A stretch of 64,000 nucleotides of DNA from CAVWZH01 sp963765285 (lineage in GTDB: Bacteria > Acidobacteriota > Terriglobia > Terriglobales > Acidobacteriaceae). The notes beneath the pieces were generated by a model, which saw only the letters and a list, made by a program, of their open reading frames with translations, searched no databases and was not told where the DNA came from. The stretch is from positions 186,001 to 250,000 of the forward strand of contig CAVXVR010000006.1 of the NCBI GenBank assembly GCA_963765285.1, in the 5' to 3' direction. Positions 53,301 to 61,974 of the stretch are shown here, in pieces (the first letter of the stretch is position 1; each line of letters opens with the position of its first letter). The position numbers and the translations under genes were made by a program.

Positions 53301-53807
53301 CGGAGTCCGCTGCACACCGGGATGCAAAGGAAGCAGATTTTCGAAGTCGCGGCCCTGCAGAGGCAGTTCGTTGATCGCCTTGTTGGAAAGAACGGCGTTG
53401 AGGGTAGTGTCGGTAGTGTCGACGAGCGCGCCTTCGGCGGTCACTTCCACGGTTTCGGTCACGGCGCCGGGCTGCAAGCGCAGATCCACGCGAGCTTCAC
53501 GTGAGACTTCCAGGAGAACGGGGGTGCTTTGGACCTTCTTGAATCCAGCCGCCTCTGCCGAGATGACATACGTACCTGGCTCGAGCGAAGGCGCGTTGTA
53601 TTCCCCCGCGCTGTTGCTAACCAGACTGCGGGTAACACCGCTCGCAACATTTCGGATTGTAACCTTCGCGTCGACGACGATTGCGCCGGATTGATCCGAA
53701 ACCGTGCCCACAATCCGGCCCTGGGAGCTTTGCCCCAGGAGAGACTTCGGGATGAAGAGGATGGCAAGGGCAAGAACGAGTACCAAACGGACGCGGCAAG
53801 ATTTCAT
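50385..53807 (-). CDS. Oar-like TonB-dependent outer-membrane receptor with carboxypeptidase-regulatory domain
   Basis: A 1140-residue outer-membrane protein. Signal peptide (CRVRLVLVLALAILFIPKSLLG), carboxypeptidase-regulatory-like beta-sandwich (GRIVGTVSDQSGAIVVDAKV to VDLRLQPG, residues 28-115), plug domain (TTLNAVLSNKAINELPLQGRDFENLL, VMNLGLKTGTNAIHGSAYYF) and a large barrel ending RHIQVGAKFVW, with the terminal aromatic needed for BAM recognition. This class is strongly expanded in Acidobacteriota, and the ligand is usually a polymer or unknown. Single gene; no TonB system beside it. Confidence 0.93.
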   Translation of the reverse strand: MKSCRVRLVLVLALAILFIPKSLLGQSSQGRIVGTVSDQSGAIVVDAKVTIRNVASGVTRSLVSNSAGEYNAPSLEPGTYVISAEAAGFKKVQSTPVLLEVSREARVDLRLQPGAVTETVEVTAEGALVDTTDTTLNAVLSNKAINELPLQGRDFENLLPLHPGVQRTPGGGFHSLNSNGNRPDDNNFFIDGADDNDVYYGETVVNDPGIAGTPASLLPLDSIQEFNTQESPTADYGVKPGVVMNLGLKTGTNAIHGSAYYFHRNSGLDARNYFDPAPSPVSALILHEFGASIGGPIKKNKWFYFVNYEGIRDKVGNPGVYDSPVTVSLQSKAAQLAALGAVPEDYSYVDAIAQCQPNCNPLSLTLSKLFFSNPGFTLLPSDPAAINYDFNNTNRGDNLVAKTDFHPNDHNTLTARFIYSNTNLVEADTFAIRPEWLSTAAPRTQVFGADWTWTPTSRWINDLRFSYSRFYEAIEPLDHNVNPTAYGINTGVTDPRLFGFPSINPSEEISNSMGGNRSWPLYTTPTQTENFSDTLSYSAGKNNIRFGGEFRRGAVDYFRAGYGRGRVLFETLEDFFAGNPFEWLFLYGDPTRNVSLKSFGLFVQDDYRIRPRITLNMGLRYDVTFPIHDAHNQLANYVPSAGIVQIGNGISSPYPTRYNNISPRLGIAWDVFGTGKTVIRAAGGLIFEQPSIRTFMFNGGGLNLNPSGIPKVDLNGNVTPGNGTITSFLVDSVAINDPTNPGALTWKDSTTQVFPAAAGQECTPTAQCNVFGINQRLKTPYVANWNLNVQQLLTPNTVLQIAYVGNRGIDLFSVTDLNQVNPNFDDGTHTIGRPLTTNCPATPNGGEGFGGPCYPYIGYLDFLSNYANSIYHSLQVTLTKRYSNGLYLLAGYTYAHAIDTSTSNTAGVPQNSLNYAGDRGNGDYDIRNRFTLSAAYDLPSKKAKWQMLEGWQVTTIATLEGGEPYTLYDGDDDISETGEFNDRWNIVGSPKNIHWSASTPLPYFSSDSNPACAATATTPDLLASLQYNGCYVQNGTLIVPPAFGTFGNMGRNIFRGPSFRNWDFGLSKVWKLSERVKLQLRGEVFNILNHPNFDVFSMNTNLFHLSVGTVTATPDLGEASNPVLGSGGSRHIQVGAKFVW

Positions 53808-54102
53808 GGCTCCCTCGAATCGAGTCTCCTGCCTCTGCTGACACAGAAACAGGTTTGTAATCGGTTGGACTGACTATGGAGAGATCACGGCCCGGTAAGA
53901 TGGGCTTGAAGAAGGATCACAGGCCGGATTCGAGCTTGCCGTGGTCCACAAGACGGGCGATCTGCTCCAGATTGTCGCCGCCCCGAGAGATCGTGATGGT
54001 GCTCTGCACTCTGCTCCGCCCCGAGCACTGAATAGATCGCGGCAGTTTGTCAAAGAAGATGGTGCAAGTCAACCCGGAAGTTGGCATTGGCCTGATCGGA
54101 GC
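53808..54102. other. Gene-poor stretch with a possible dehydrogenase fragment
   Basis: 295 bp between the receptor and the S51 peptidase. Minus-strand translation of about 53930-54035 reads SRVQSTITISRGGDNLEQIARLVDHGK before a stop, which resembles the C-terminus of zinc-type NADP-dependent alcohol dehydrogenases. It has no start or upstream part, so it would be a decayed remnant at most. Nothing else is recognised here; the receptor promoter probably lies in 53808-53900. Confidence 0.35.
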
Positions 54103-55114
54103 TTAGTAGAGTTGGTTTCCTGCTCGCGTCGATTTGACGGCGCCATTCTCTACCGAGAACGTGTAACTCTCGCCGCCGGTTCCCTGCCATGACTTGAGGT
54201 CAAAATGCGCGCCGCGGGGTGCGTGGTAGGCCGAGATGCCGTGAATCGTCAGCGGCATGTTGGGATTGCATACTTCGGGAACCTTTGTGACTTCCAGAAA
54301 ATAAGCTCCCTTACCCGGGCCAACCACGGCGGCTTTGCCGTCGGACTCAACCAGAACTGCTGACTTTTCGTCTATCGCAATTTCGCGCGGCGCCTGTGAC
54401 CAGCCATCCTGCACCAATGCGAGAGAGGAAGACCAGACTTCGCCCCAGGCGGTCTCGCTTGGCAAAGTGACTGTCGGTGAGGGTGTTCTGCAAATTTGGA
54501 ATTTTCAGAAAATCACGGACCAGGGTGACGCGATTGAAGTAAGGGTTCGCGAGAGTTTCGGGAGACGCCAGGTCGTGGTCGTCCTCTTTATCGTTGAGTG
54601 CGCCGTAGGCAAACTGCCCAAGGACCGCCAATCCCGCGCTGGTGCCGCCGATAGGTTTACCACTTGCGATGCCGGCATTGATGGCATCATCGACGGGCGT
54701 GCCCTTCCAGAAATTCACATAGCGCGCCTGGTCGCCGCCGGCAATGAAGACCGCTTCAGCGTGGCGAATGATCTCAGCAACGGCGGGATCCTGAGCTGCC
54801 GCGCGATCAGGAATGATCAGAGTAGCGACAGAGTTCAGTTTGCAGAGTCCGTTCACGTAGGAGTTGTAATCGTCGTCCCCGTGGGCGCGCAGGACCAGAA
54901 AGTCGCCGCCGTTCGCCTTCTGGCAAAGCCAGCGGAAGGCTTCGTCAAGGTCCGCGCCACCGCCCATCATGGCAGTGCCGGCGGTTGGGGTGGTTTGCGC
55001 GTCAGATTGTTGTCCCAGGCGAAGGTATTGGTAGGAAGATTGAGCATCCGCTGAGAGCAGCGGGGCTGAGAGGAGAGAAAGCAGGAGAATTTTGTTTAGA
55101 AAAGGGGAGTGCAT
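54103..55114 (-). CDS. Cyanophycinase-like S51 serine peptidase, frameshifted
   Basis: Exported peptidase with a signal peptide (LNKILLLSLLSAPLLSADA) and the S51 nucleophile in KPIGGTSAGLAVLGQFA; AVFIAGGDQARYV and LTDSHFAKRDRLGR with the catalytic His follow. Just after LGRSLVFLSR (about 54420) the frame breaks; the rest (LVQDGWSQAPREIAIDEKSAVLVE, then GKGAYFLE and HGISAYH) is in the next frame and stops at 54103. Removing one base gives a protein of 337 residues with the full C-terminus. Family members cleave cyanophycin or beta-Asp dipeptides; the substrate here is unknown. Confidence 0.85.
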
Positions 55115-55191
55115 GGCCTGTGAATCTATCGCGCCTGTGGCTTGCTGTCCACAGCGCAGAGCGGGTCACCGCAAATTGAATGTCTGGCCCG

Positions 55192-55512
55192 CTATTTCAT
55201 CGGCTCGACCGCAACCGCTGTCCCATACGCGAGCACCTCGGTGACTCCCTGCATGATCTCGGTTGCGTCGTAGCGAGCGCCGACCACGGCGTTCCCGCCC
55301 AGTTCGGCGGCGTGTTGCAGCATCAGGTCAAACGCTTCTGCGCGAGTCTTCTCGCAGAGGTTGGTCAGCAGCGTGATATTGCCGCCGAGAATGGTCTGCA
55401 GGCTTGCGCCGATCGTGCCGAGAATCGAGCGTGAGCGCACGACAATCCCGCGTACCACGCCCAAAGTCCGGACCACACGAAATCCATCGAGTTCGAATTG
55501 GGTTGTGACCAT
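55192..55512 (-). CDS. YbjQ/UPF0145 family protein
   Basis: A 106-residue YbjQ-type protein: FRVVRTLGVVRGIVVRSRSI, LQTILGGNITLLTNLCEKTR, LMLQHAAELGGNAVVGARYD and EVLAYGTAVAV. Such proteins form pentamers of unknown role, annotated as heavy-metal-binding. Start ATG 55512 matches the family start; the frame is open to ATG 55557. Confidence 0.9.
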   Translation of the reverse strand: MVTTQFELDGFRVVRTLGVVRGIVVRSRSILGTIGASLQTILGGNITLLTNLCEKTRAEAFDLMLQHAAELGGNAVVGARYDATEIMQGVTEVLAYGTAVAVEPMK

Positions 55513-55693
55513 GCTATGGGCGACCATCCGCCCCGGCGCGCTGTAGTTCGTGACCATGGAGTCTTCCCTTCAGCAAAGAGTGGCACAAATGGTTTCAGCT
55601 AACTATACCGCCAGATAGTCGAAGAAGTTCGCTCACAGGTGCGACAAAGCCAACGACGAACCCTACTTTGCAACGATTTTAGTTTCCAGGGTC

Positions 55694-56950
55694 TCAGCCG
55701 AAGTGCACCGCGAACGCCTCTGTCATCTGCGATTTCACCGCCAGCGCGAGCCGGCGGATGCCTTCGCGAATCTGCTGCGGTTGTCCGTAAGAGAAGTTGA
55801 GCCTCAAGTGGCGGCTGCCTTCTTCCGTGTGGCCATTTCTGGCGTAGAAACAATCGCCCGGCACAAACGCTACGTTCTCCTTGAGGGCAGCCTGGAACAG
55901 CTTTTGGCAATCCATTCCTTCGGGCAGAGTGATCCACAAAAAAAGACCGCCCTGAGGATGGGTCCACGAAACCTCCGGCGGGAAGTGGTCTTTGAGGGCT
56001 TGCAGCATCACGTCACGGCGCTCACGGTACACCTGACGAATGTGCTTCACATGCTCGTCGATGAAACCATCGCGAGCAACCTCGTAAGTCACCATCTGAG
56101 TGAAGGTGGAAGTGTGGAGATCAGCTCCCTGCTTAAGCTGGGCAAGTTTCGTGACTACGTCGACGGGTGCGACGATCCAGCCGAGGCGCAAGCCGGGGGC
56201 AAGCGTTTTCGAGAAGGTACTCAAGTAGAGCACGTTGCCCATCGAGTATCCATTGTCGCGTTTCAGGTTCTCGCGATCGAGCACGACCAGAGGCGGCAAA
56301 TGCTCACCTTCGTAACGAAGCTGGCCGTAAGGATCGTCTTCGACCAACGGAACGCCGTAGCGATCCGCCAGCAGCACTAATTCGTGACGTCGGCCTTCCG
56401 ACAGTGTGGTCCCACCGGGATTCTGAAAGTTGGGTAGCACATACATAAACTTGGGGCCGGATCGCAGGGGTTTTTCCAGAAGATCGGTCCGCAAGCCATT
56501 TTCGTCACTGGGAACGCTCACGTACTCCGCGCCGTAAACGTCGAAAGCCTGCAAGGCGCCGAGATAGGTGGGTGCCTCAACCAGGACGCGGTCGCCCGGG
56601 TTGATCAATAACTTCCCGATCAGATCCAGCGCCTGCTGCGATCCTGAGGTGATTAGAACATTCTCTGGTTTTGCCTTGATTCCGTAGCGTTCGGTATGGC
56701 GGGCGATCATTTCGCGCAACGGCTCGTATCCTTCAGTCGCGCTGTATTGCAGGGCGGTGCGGCCCTGCTGCTCCAGGACTTTCGAACACGCCATTTCGAA
56801 CCGTTCGATGGGGAAAACATCCGGGGCGGGTAGCCCTCCCGCGAAAGAAATCATTTCCGGTTTCTGGGTAATCTTGAGTAATTCGCGGATGGTGGAACTC
56901 TTCAGGCCTTTGGTGCGTTGCGCGTAGCGGGACGTCCAGGCGGTTGACAT
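55694..56950 (-). CDS. PLP-dependent aminotransferase (2-aminoadipate/LysN-type, class I/II)
   Basis: 418-residue fold-type I aminotransferase similar to the MocR C-terminal domain but without an HTH. Start SRYAQRTKGLKSSTIRELLKI and MISFAGGLPAPDVFPIE; YSATEGYEPLREMIA, LITSGSQQALDLIGKLLI, EDDPYGQLRYEG and the PLP lysine in YLSTFSKTLAPGLRLGWIVAP; C-terminal RLNFSYGQPQQIREGIRRLA. It may act on 2-aminoadipate or aromatic and branched-chain amino acids; specificity cannot be read. Confidence 0.93.
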   Translation of the reverse strand: MSTAWTSRYAQRTKGLKSSTIRELLKITQKPEMISFAGGLPAPDVFPIERFEMACSKVLEQQGRTALQYSATEGYEPLREMIARHTERYGIKAKPENVLITSGSQQALDLIGKLLINPGDRVLVEAPTYLGALQAFDVYGAEYVSVPSDENGLRTDLLEKPLRSGPKFMYVLPNFQNPGGTTLSEGRRHELVLLADRYGVPLVEDDPYGQLRYEGEHLPPLVVLDRENLKRDNGYSMGNVLYLSTFSKTLAPGLRLGWIVAPVDVVTKLAQLKQGADLHTSTFTQMVTYEVARDGFIDEHVKHIRQVYRERRDVMLQALKDHFPPEVSWTHPQGGLFLWITLPEGMDCQKLFQAALKENVAFVPGDCFYARNGHTEEGSRHLRLNFSYGQPQQIREGIRRLALAVKSQMTEAFAVHFG

Positions 56951-57073
56951 GGTTCCCCCTTACGGAACAAGGATAAGGAATTGATGAAGGTTCTTCTGTG
57001 ATTAGGATCACCCGGCAACTAGCACGGATCACAATGGTTGGCAGGAGGCCTAGTTATACGGGATTAGCCATAC

Positions 57074-57670
57074 CTAAACTCCGGGCACGGGCGGGCAGCC
57101 GGGAAAGGTCTTCAGGTATTTGTTACCCATAAAACCCAAATACTTTATGCCGATTTCGCTGGTGAAGAATCCATCGCAGGTGAGGTTGCGGAGGAACGAG
57201 AAAAATTCCACACCCTGGCTCAGGCTGGGGTCCGCCTCGGCGTTCTTCCTGTAGGCGATCAGATCGAGAATCTCTTTTTGTTGTCCGGGAGGGCTGTCGA
57301 GGAAAGTCTTGAAGTAACGATCTGTGCAAGTTGCGTCCAGCCACATCATTCCGCCGCCCAGCTTGAGCTGGTACGCCGGATTTTCGCTGGTCAGCAGATC
57401 GATGAACTCGGGAGCTCCGCCCTGGACCGCGCCACCCGAATCCGCATCGGAGGGAATGATCGCGTCGCACAGAGCCACCAACGTCTTGTACTGCTGATCG
57501 GCGAAAAACTTCGATTTGTAGGCGCCGTCGGGACCTGCGGCCTTTTCTGCAGCGACCATCTTGTGTGCGTACTCCGCCGCCTCGAGCGGAATCACTCGCA
57601 GCACCGAAGTGGCTGCAACACCGAGCGAAAGCGATTTCAAAACGTCGCGCCGGGAGATGGTATTTGACAT
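57074..57670 (-). CDS. Gluconate 2-dehydrogenase subunit 3 family protein (Tat signal), copy 1
   Basis: Small (198-residue) gamma-type subunit of membrane-bound FAD sugar dehydrogenases. N-terminal twin-arginine signal SRRDVLKSLSLGVAATSV, then the subunit 3 domain with QYKTLVALCDAIIPSDADSGGA, PEFIDLLTS and GFFTSEIGIKYLGFMGN. Known partners of this type guide the catalytic GMC subunit, which has no signal of its own, through the Tat system. It lies 8 bp downstream of the GMC gene. Confidence 0.9.
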   Translation of the reverse strand: MSNTISRRDVLKSLSLGVAATSVLRVIPLEAAEYAHKMVAAEKAAGPDGAYKSKFFADQQYKTLVALCDAIIPSDADSGGAVQGGAPEFIDLLTSENPAYQLKLGGGMMWLDATCTDRYFKTFLDSPPGQQKEILDLIAYRKNAEADPSLSQGVEFFSFLRNLTCDGFFTSEIGIKYLGFMGNKYLKTFPGCPPVPGV

Positions 57671-57677
57671 GAAGTCT

Positions 57678-59384
57678 CTACAAATCTCCCTTCTTCGCCT
57701 GGTCGAGCAAATAGTCTGAAGCGCGCCAGGATACCGCCATGATTGTGAGCGTAGGATTCTTATCGGGATTGGTTACGAATGAAGCGGCATCGGTCACGAA
57801 AAGATTCTTAACGTCGTGGGCCTGGCAGTTCTTGTTGAGCACGGAGGTCGTGGGATCGTTTCCCATGCGGGCCGTGCCGAGTTCGTGAATGATGACGCCC
57901 CCGTCTTCAATTCCGTAGGGATGCTTGTTGTCCGGCTTCGACCTGGTGTAATAGGTTCCACCCGCCGACTCGACGATAGCGCGAAACGTTTGCTGCATGT
58001 CTTTCGCCATTTTGATTTCGTTGTCGCTCCATCCCCAGTGGAAACGTAAAACAGGAATGCCCCATTGGTCCACTGTATCGGGGTCGAGATCGCAATAGGA
58101 CTGCTCGTTGGGAATCATTTCTCCGCGGCCGCCAAACCCGATAAACGCTCCATACTTGGTGCGGCATGCTTGCTTCAACGCGAGGCCGTACCCCTCAGTT
58201 CGTTCGCACACTCCGTCGAACTCGCCGACGCCGGGCATATCCCGGCCGCCGCCGAATTCGATGTGGTATCCCCGTAAGAAATCATTCTTGCGGTCGAACC
58301 TCCACCACGGCATGTACATGTGCATCCCGCCCACCCCATCATGATTGTGGGGCGGCACTTTTTCGAGCTGGGGAAAATATCCGTAGCCCGAACTACCGAC
58401 CGAGTCGGTGAGGTAACGGCCGACCACACCCGAGGAGTTCGCCAGGCCGTTGGGAAACAGAGTCGAGCGCGAATTCAATAACAGCCGTGCTGATTCACAG
58501 GCGCTGGCTGCAACCACAAATGCTTTGGCATGAATCTGTTGCTCGGTGCGGGTGGCTTTGTCGATATAAGAAACCGCCTGGGCTTTCCCGCCTTTGCCCA
58601 CTACGATTTCCCGTGCCATGGCGCCGGTAATGAGTGTGAACCGGCCGGTCGCAGCCGCAGGAGGAATCATCACCTGGCTGGAGCTGAAGTTGGATGCGGT
58701 AATGCATCCCCGGCCACACTGGGCGCAGTAATGACATGCCGGCCGCCCGTTCAACGGTTTGGTCAGGATGGCCATGCGGGACGGTATGCATAGTATGTTG
58801 AGCTTGTCGCAGGACTTCTTAATCAGCGTTTCCGTGCAACGCGGCGGCGGAGGCGGCATAAAAACGCCGTCAGGTGCGCTGGGAATGTTCTCCTTGGTGC
58901 CAAAGACACCGATGTAAGACTCAACCTTATCGTAGTAAGGAGCTAACTCTTCGTAGGTGATCGGCCAGTCGTCGCCCATTCCGTCGGTGGAGCGGCTGCG
59001 AAAGTCGACCGGCGCGAAACGCAGCGCGATCCGGCCCCAGTGGTTGGTGCGTCCGCCCACGATGCGGGAGCGAAACCAGCGAAACGTGGAACCGGGCGCG
59101 GAAGTGTAGGGCTCCCCGTCAATTTCCCACGCGCCGTTCGGCGCCGTGAACTCGTTGCCCACCTGGTGCCGGAACTCACCGCCCACGCCAACACCTCGAT
59201 GCGGCAGGTCGTAGGGCCAAAGATGCTCTTTGAAGTCAGTCTCGGGGTTGACCGGTGGACCCGCTTCCAGCATGACCACGTTGAGTCCGCCCTCGGTCAG
59301 TACTTTCGCTGCGGTGCCGCCGGCTGCGCCTGAGCCAATGATGCAAACGTCATACTGCTTGGGCGAACCTATCACCTGCGCCAT
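57678..59384 (-). CDS. GMC-family FAD-dependent sugar oxidoreductase, copy 1
   Basis: 568-residue GMC oxidoreductase: FAD dinucleotide motif YDVCIIGSGAAGGTAAKVL, SRIVGGRTNHWGRIALRF (the GGxTxxWG loop), C-terminal GGVIIHELGTARMGNDPTTSVL with the catalytic His, and NLFVTDAASFVTNPDKNPTLTIMA with the second active-site residue. A cysteine block CHYCAQCGRGC (CX2CX2CX3C) in the middle is like the Fe-S binding segment of bacterial FAD glucose dehydrogenases. No signal peptide, so export probably depends on the subunit 3 partner. Likely oxidises a sugar or sugar alcohol in the periplasm. Confidence 0.92.
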   Translation of the reverse strand: MAQVIGSPKQYDVCIIGSGAAGGTAAKVLTEGGLNVVMLEAGPPVNPETDFKEHLWPYDLPHRGVGVGGEFRHQVGNEFTAPNGAWEIDGEPYTSAPGSTFRWFRSRIVGGRTNHWGRIALRFAPVDFRSRSTDGMGDDWPITYEELAPYYDKVESYIGVFGTKENIPSAPDGVFMPPPPPRCTETLIKKSCDKLNILCIPSRMAILTKPLNGRPACHYCAQCGRGCITASNFSSSQVMIPPAAATGRFTLITGAMAREIVVGKGGKAQAVSYIDKATRTEQQIHAKAFVVAASACESARLLLNSRSTLFPNGLANSSGVVGRYLTDSVGSSGYGYFPQLEKVPPHNHDGVGGMHMYMPWWRFDRKNDFLRGYHIEFGGGRDMPGVGEFDGVCERTEGYGLALKQACRTKYGAFIGFGGRGEMIPNEQSYCDLDPDTVDQWGIPVLRFHWGWSDNEIKMAKDMQQTFRAIVESAGGTYYTRSKPDNKHPYGIEDGGVIIHELGTARMGNDPTTSVLNKNCQAHDVKNLFVTDAASFVTNPDKNPTLTIMAVSWRASDYLLDQAKKGDL

Positions 59385-59416
59385 TTCAAAATTTCCCCTT
59401 CACCGATCACGGGTGC

Positions 59417-60286
59417 TCAGAAACGCAGCTGCGCGAGATAGTTGTAACTGGTGCGGATATTTTCAAAGGGCGCTGGCGGCATATCGCGCTCTACGAAATA
59501 GTGTTTGATGCCGGCCTGATCCGATTTCGCGAAAATACGTTTCCAATTTACTGAACCGCTGCCGACATCGGTCATCTCGGGCGCGTCATCCAGGTTGAAG
59601 GAAGAACCGGGCGCGGGTATAGGTGGAATTTTCGTCCAATCCTTGACGTGCACCAGGGGGAAACGTCCGGGATAGAGCGCGAAATACTTGAGCGGGTCCT
59701 GACCTCCGACCGATATCCAGCCGAGATCCATTTCCATCTTCACCAGCTTGGGATCCGTGCTCTCCAGCACGATGTCATAGGGCATCTTGCCGTCGATCGG
59801 CGTAAATTCCCACCAGTGATTGTGATAGGCGAACTGGATGCCGGCCTTCTGGCAGGCTTCTCCCGCTTGATTAAACGTGTCGGACGCCCGCTTCCAGCCA
59901 TCGGCGGTTTTGCGCATCGAATCGTCGATCGCTGGATTGACGATGTACTCATGGCCAACGATTTTCGCGGCTTCGATCACTTCCGGAAACTTATCGCCGA
60001 GGGTATTGTAGCCAGTATGCATGGATGGCGCGGTCAGACCGCACTTGTCGAGACTGGCGCGAACATCTTTGGGCGAGTGTCCGAAATAGCCGGCAAACTC
60101 TACCTCCTTGTAGCCGATGGCCGCGACCTTCGCCAGCGTCCCGTCAAAGTCGTTCGGCATGTCCTTGCGGACGGTGTAGAGCTGCAAGCCAACCTTGTCG
60201 ATCTTGTGAGTCTCCTCGGCCCAGCCCAGGCGGCGGCCGAGCAACGTCGCTGCAGTCATGGTTCCCAGGAATGATCGACGATCCAT
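59417..60286 (-). CDS. Tat-exported sugar phosphate isomerase/epimerase-like TIM barrel, copy 1
   Basis: 289-residue AP-endonuclease-2/xylose-isomerase-like barrel with a Tat signal MDRRSFLGTMTAATLLG. Metal-site blocks are VGLQLYTVRKDM, KEVEFAGYFG, QFAYHNHWWEF, KMEMDLGWISVGG and PLVHVKDWTKI. ATG 60286 shares one base with the stop of the upstream GMC gene (TGATG). Export and company argue for action on keto-sugars from the dehydrogenases rather than on sugar phosphates. Confidence 0.88.
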   Translation of the reverse strand: MDRRSFLGTMTAATLLGRRLGWAEETHKIDKVGLQLYTVRKDMPNDFDGTLAKVAAIGYKEVEFAGYFGHSPKDVRASLDKCGLTAPSMHTGYNTLGDKFPEVIEAAKIVGHEYIVNPAIDDSMRKTADGWKRASDTFNQAGEACQKAGIQFAYHNHWWEFTPIDGKMPYDIVLESTDPKLVKMEMDLGWISVGGQDPLKYFALYPGRFPLVHVKDWTKIPPIPAPGSSFNLDDAPEMTDVGSGSVNWKRIFAKSDQAGIKHYFVERDMPPAPFENIRTSYNYLAQLRF

Positions 60287-61974
60287 CAGAGTTCTCCTTT
60301 TTTCATTTGACTGACTGCATAGTCGCAGGCGCGAGCGGTCAACGCCATATAGGTGAGCGAGGGGTTCACACAGGCTGAAGAAGTCATGCAAGCCCCATCG
60401 GTGATGAAGAGATTCTTGACGTCGTGCGCCTGGTTGTGGGCATTCAGCACTGACGTTTTGGGATCGCGTCCCATGCGGGCCGTTCCCATTTCGTGGATGG
60501 CAAGGCCGGGGGCATTGTCTTCGATGAACGGCTCAATATCTTTGGCCCCGGCGGCGGAGAGCATCTCTGTGGCGGTAATCGACATATCTTTGAGCAGTGC
60601 CCGTTCATTTTCGCGCCACTGGCTGGTGATTTTCAGCACAGGAATTCCCCATGCATCGACTTTTTCCTTGTCCAGCTCAATGAAGTTGTCGTGATTGGGC
60701 AAGCACTCGCCAAACCCAAAAAACCTGAACACCCACGGGCCAGGCCGGCTGAGCGTACTTTTAAAGTCTGCCCCCAGGCCCGGCATTTCCATTCCGCGCT
60801 GCCATCCTTGTCGCGACCCCGCACCGCCCTGGAAACCATAGCCGCGGACAAACAGCGGATGTTTCTGTTTCACATTACGGAAGCGGGGAACGTAGATTCC
60901 ATTCGGGCGATTGCCCAGGCTGACTTTATCTTCGTTTCCCGGGATCACACCGTGGGCGCCGCCGCCCATGCAGTGGTCCATCAGATTGTGGCCGAGTTCG
61001 CCACTGGAATTGGCCAGGCCAGTAGAAAATTCCGGAGTCTTGGAGTTGAGAAGCAGGCGAGTGGATTCGAGCGTAGAAGCGCACAGAAATACGACTCGGC
61101 CATGAAACTCCAGGGCCTCCTTGGTTTGGCCATCAATCACACGAACGCCGGTGGCTTTTCTGGTTTTAGAATCGAAAATCACGCTGTGCGCCACGCTGTA
61201 AGGACGAACCGTAACCTTGCCGGTCGCTTTCGCCGCGGGCAACGTCGAATTGAGGCTGCTGAAGTAAGACCGGGTGATGCAACCACGCGCGCATGGCCCG
61301 CAGTAGTGACAGGGGGCCCGTCCTTTGTGACGCTCCGTCAAAATCGCGGTGCGCCCTATGGTCATCATTCGCTCGCCCGGAAAATACCGTGCGATGGCAT
61401 CTTTCACCACCAACTCGGCGCAGGTCATCTCCATGGGCGGAAGAAACTTTCCGTCGGGTAATTGGGGCAAGCCTTCTTTCTGTCCGGAGATTCCCGCGAA
61501 CTCTTCGACGTAGTCGTACCAGGGAGCAATCTCGTCGTAGCGGATCGGCCAATCGACTCCGATGCCTTCGCGCAGGTTCGCTTCAAAGTCCAGGTCGCTC
61601 CAGCGGTAGGACTGTCTGCCCCAAATAATTGAGCGCCCGCCCACCTGGCGGCCTCGAATCCACAGAAATGGTTTGTCTGGGGCGGTGGTGTAAGGATTTT
61701 CACGATCGTTGACGAAGAACTTGCTGTTCCACTCGTCTAAGCCGCTGCAAGTTTGTTGGATGGGTTGATTTTCGGACAAGCTCTTACGGTCCCTCATGCC
61801 GCGGAAGCGCTTCTCCCAGGCGGGGACATGCTCGACATATTCAGTCTCGGGATTGATGGGCCGACCGGCTTCGAGGACGACTGTCTCCAGTCCCTTTTCT
61901 CCCAGCTCTTTGGCCGCCCAACCACCCGTGATCCCCGAGCCGACAATAATTGCATCATAGGTGTTGGCGGGCAT
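60286..61974 (-). CDS. GMC-family FAD-dependent sugar oxidoreductase, copy 2
   Basis: 562-residue paralogue of the enzyme at 57678-59384. FAD motif YDAIIVGSGITGGWAAKELG, VLEAGRPINPETEYVEHVP, RGRQVGGRSIIWGRQSYRW, a cysteine block CHYCGPCARGC (CX2CX2CX3C), and the C-terminal GLAIHEMGTARMGRDPKTSVL and NLFITDGACMTSSACVNPSLTYMAL. ATG 61974 overlaps the TAA of its subunit 3 gene (TAATG). No signal of its own. Confidence 0.92.
   Translation of the reverse strand: MPANTYDAIIVGSGITGGWAAKELGEKGLETVVLEAGRPINPETEYVEHVPAWEKRFRGMRDRKSLSENQPIQQTCSGLDEWNSKFFVNDRENPYTTAPDKPFLWIRGRQVGGRSIIWGRQSYRWSDLDFEANLREGIGVDWPIRYDEIAPWYDYVEEFAGISGQKEGLPQLPDGKFLPPMEMTCAELVVKDAIARYFPGERMMTIGRTAILTERHKGRAPCHYCGPCARGCITRSYFSSLNSTLPAAKATGKVTVRPYSVAHSVIFDSKTRKATGVRVIDGQTKEALEFHGRVVFLCASTLESTRLLLNSKTPEFSTGLANSSGELGHNLMDHCMGGGAHGVIPGNEDKVSLGNRPNGIYVPRFRNVKQKHPLFVRGYGFQGGAGSRQGWQRGMEMPGLGADFKSTLSRPGPWVFRFFGFGECLPNHDNFIELDKEKVDAWGIPVLKITSQWRENERALLKDMSITATEMLSAAGAKDIEPFIEDNAPGLAIHEMGTARMGRDPKTSVLNAHNQAHDVKNLFITDGACMTSSACVNPSLTYMALTARACDYAVSQMKKGEL

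Noticed and set aside
52025..53504. Long antisense frames within the TonB receptor (for example 52025-52426, 52947-53504)
   Set aside because: Low-complexity Arg/Ser/Ala products on the opposite strand or in other frames of a gene with strong domain evidence.
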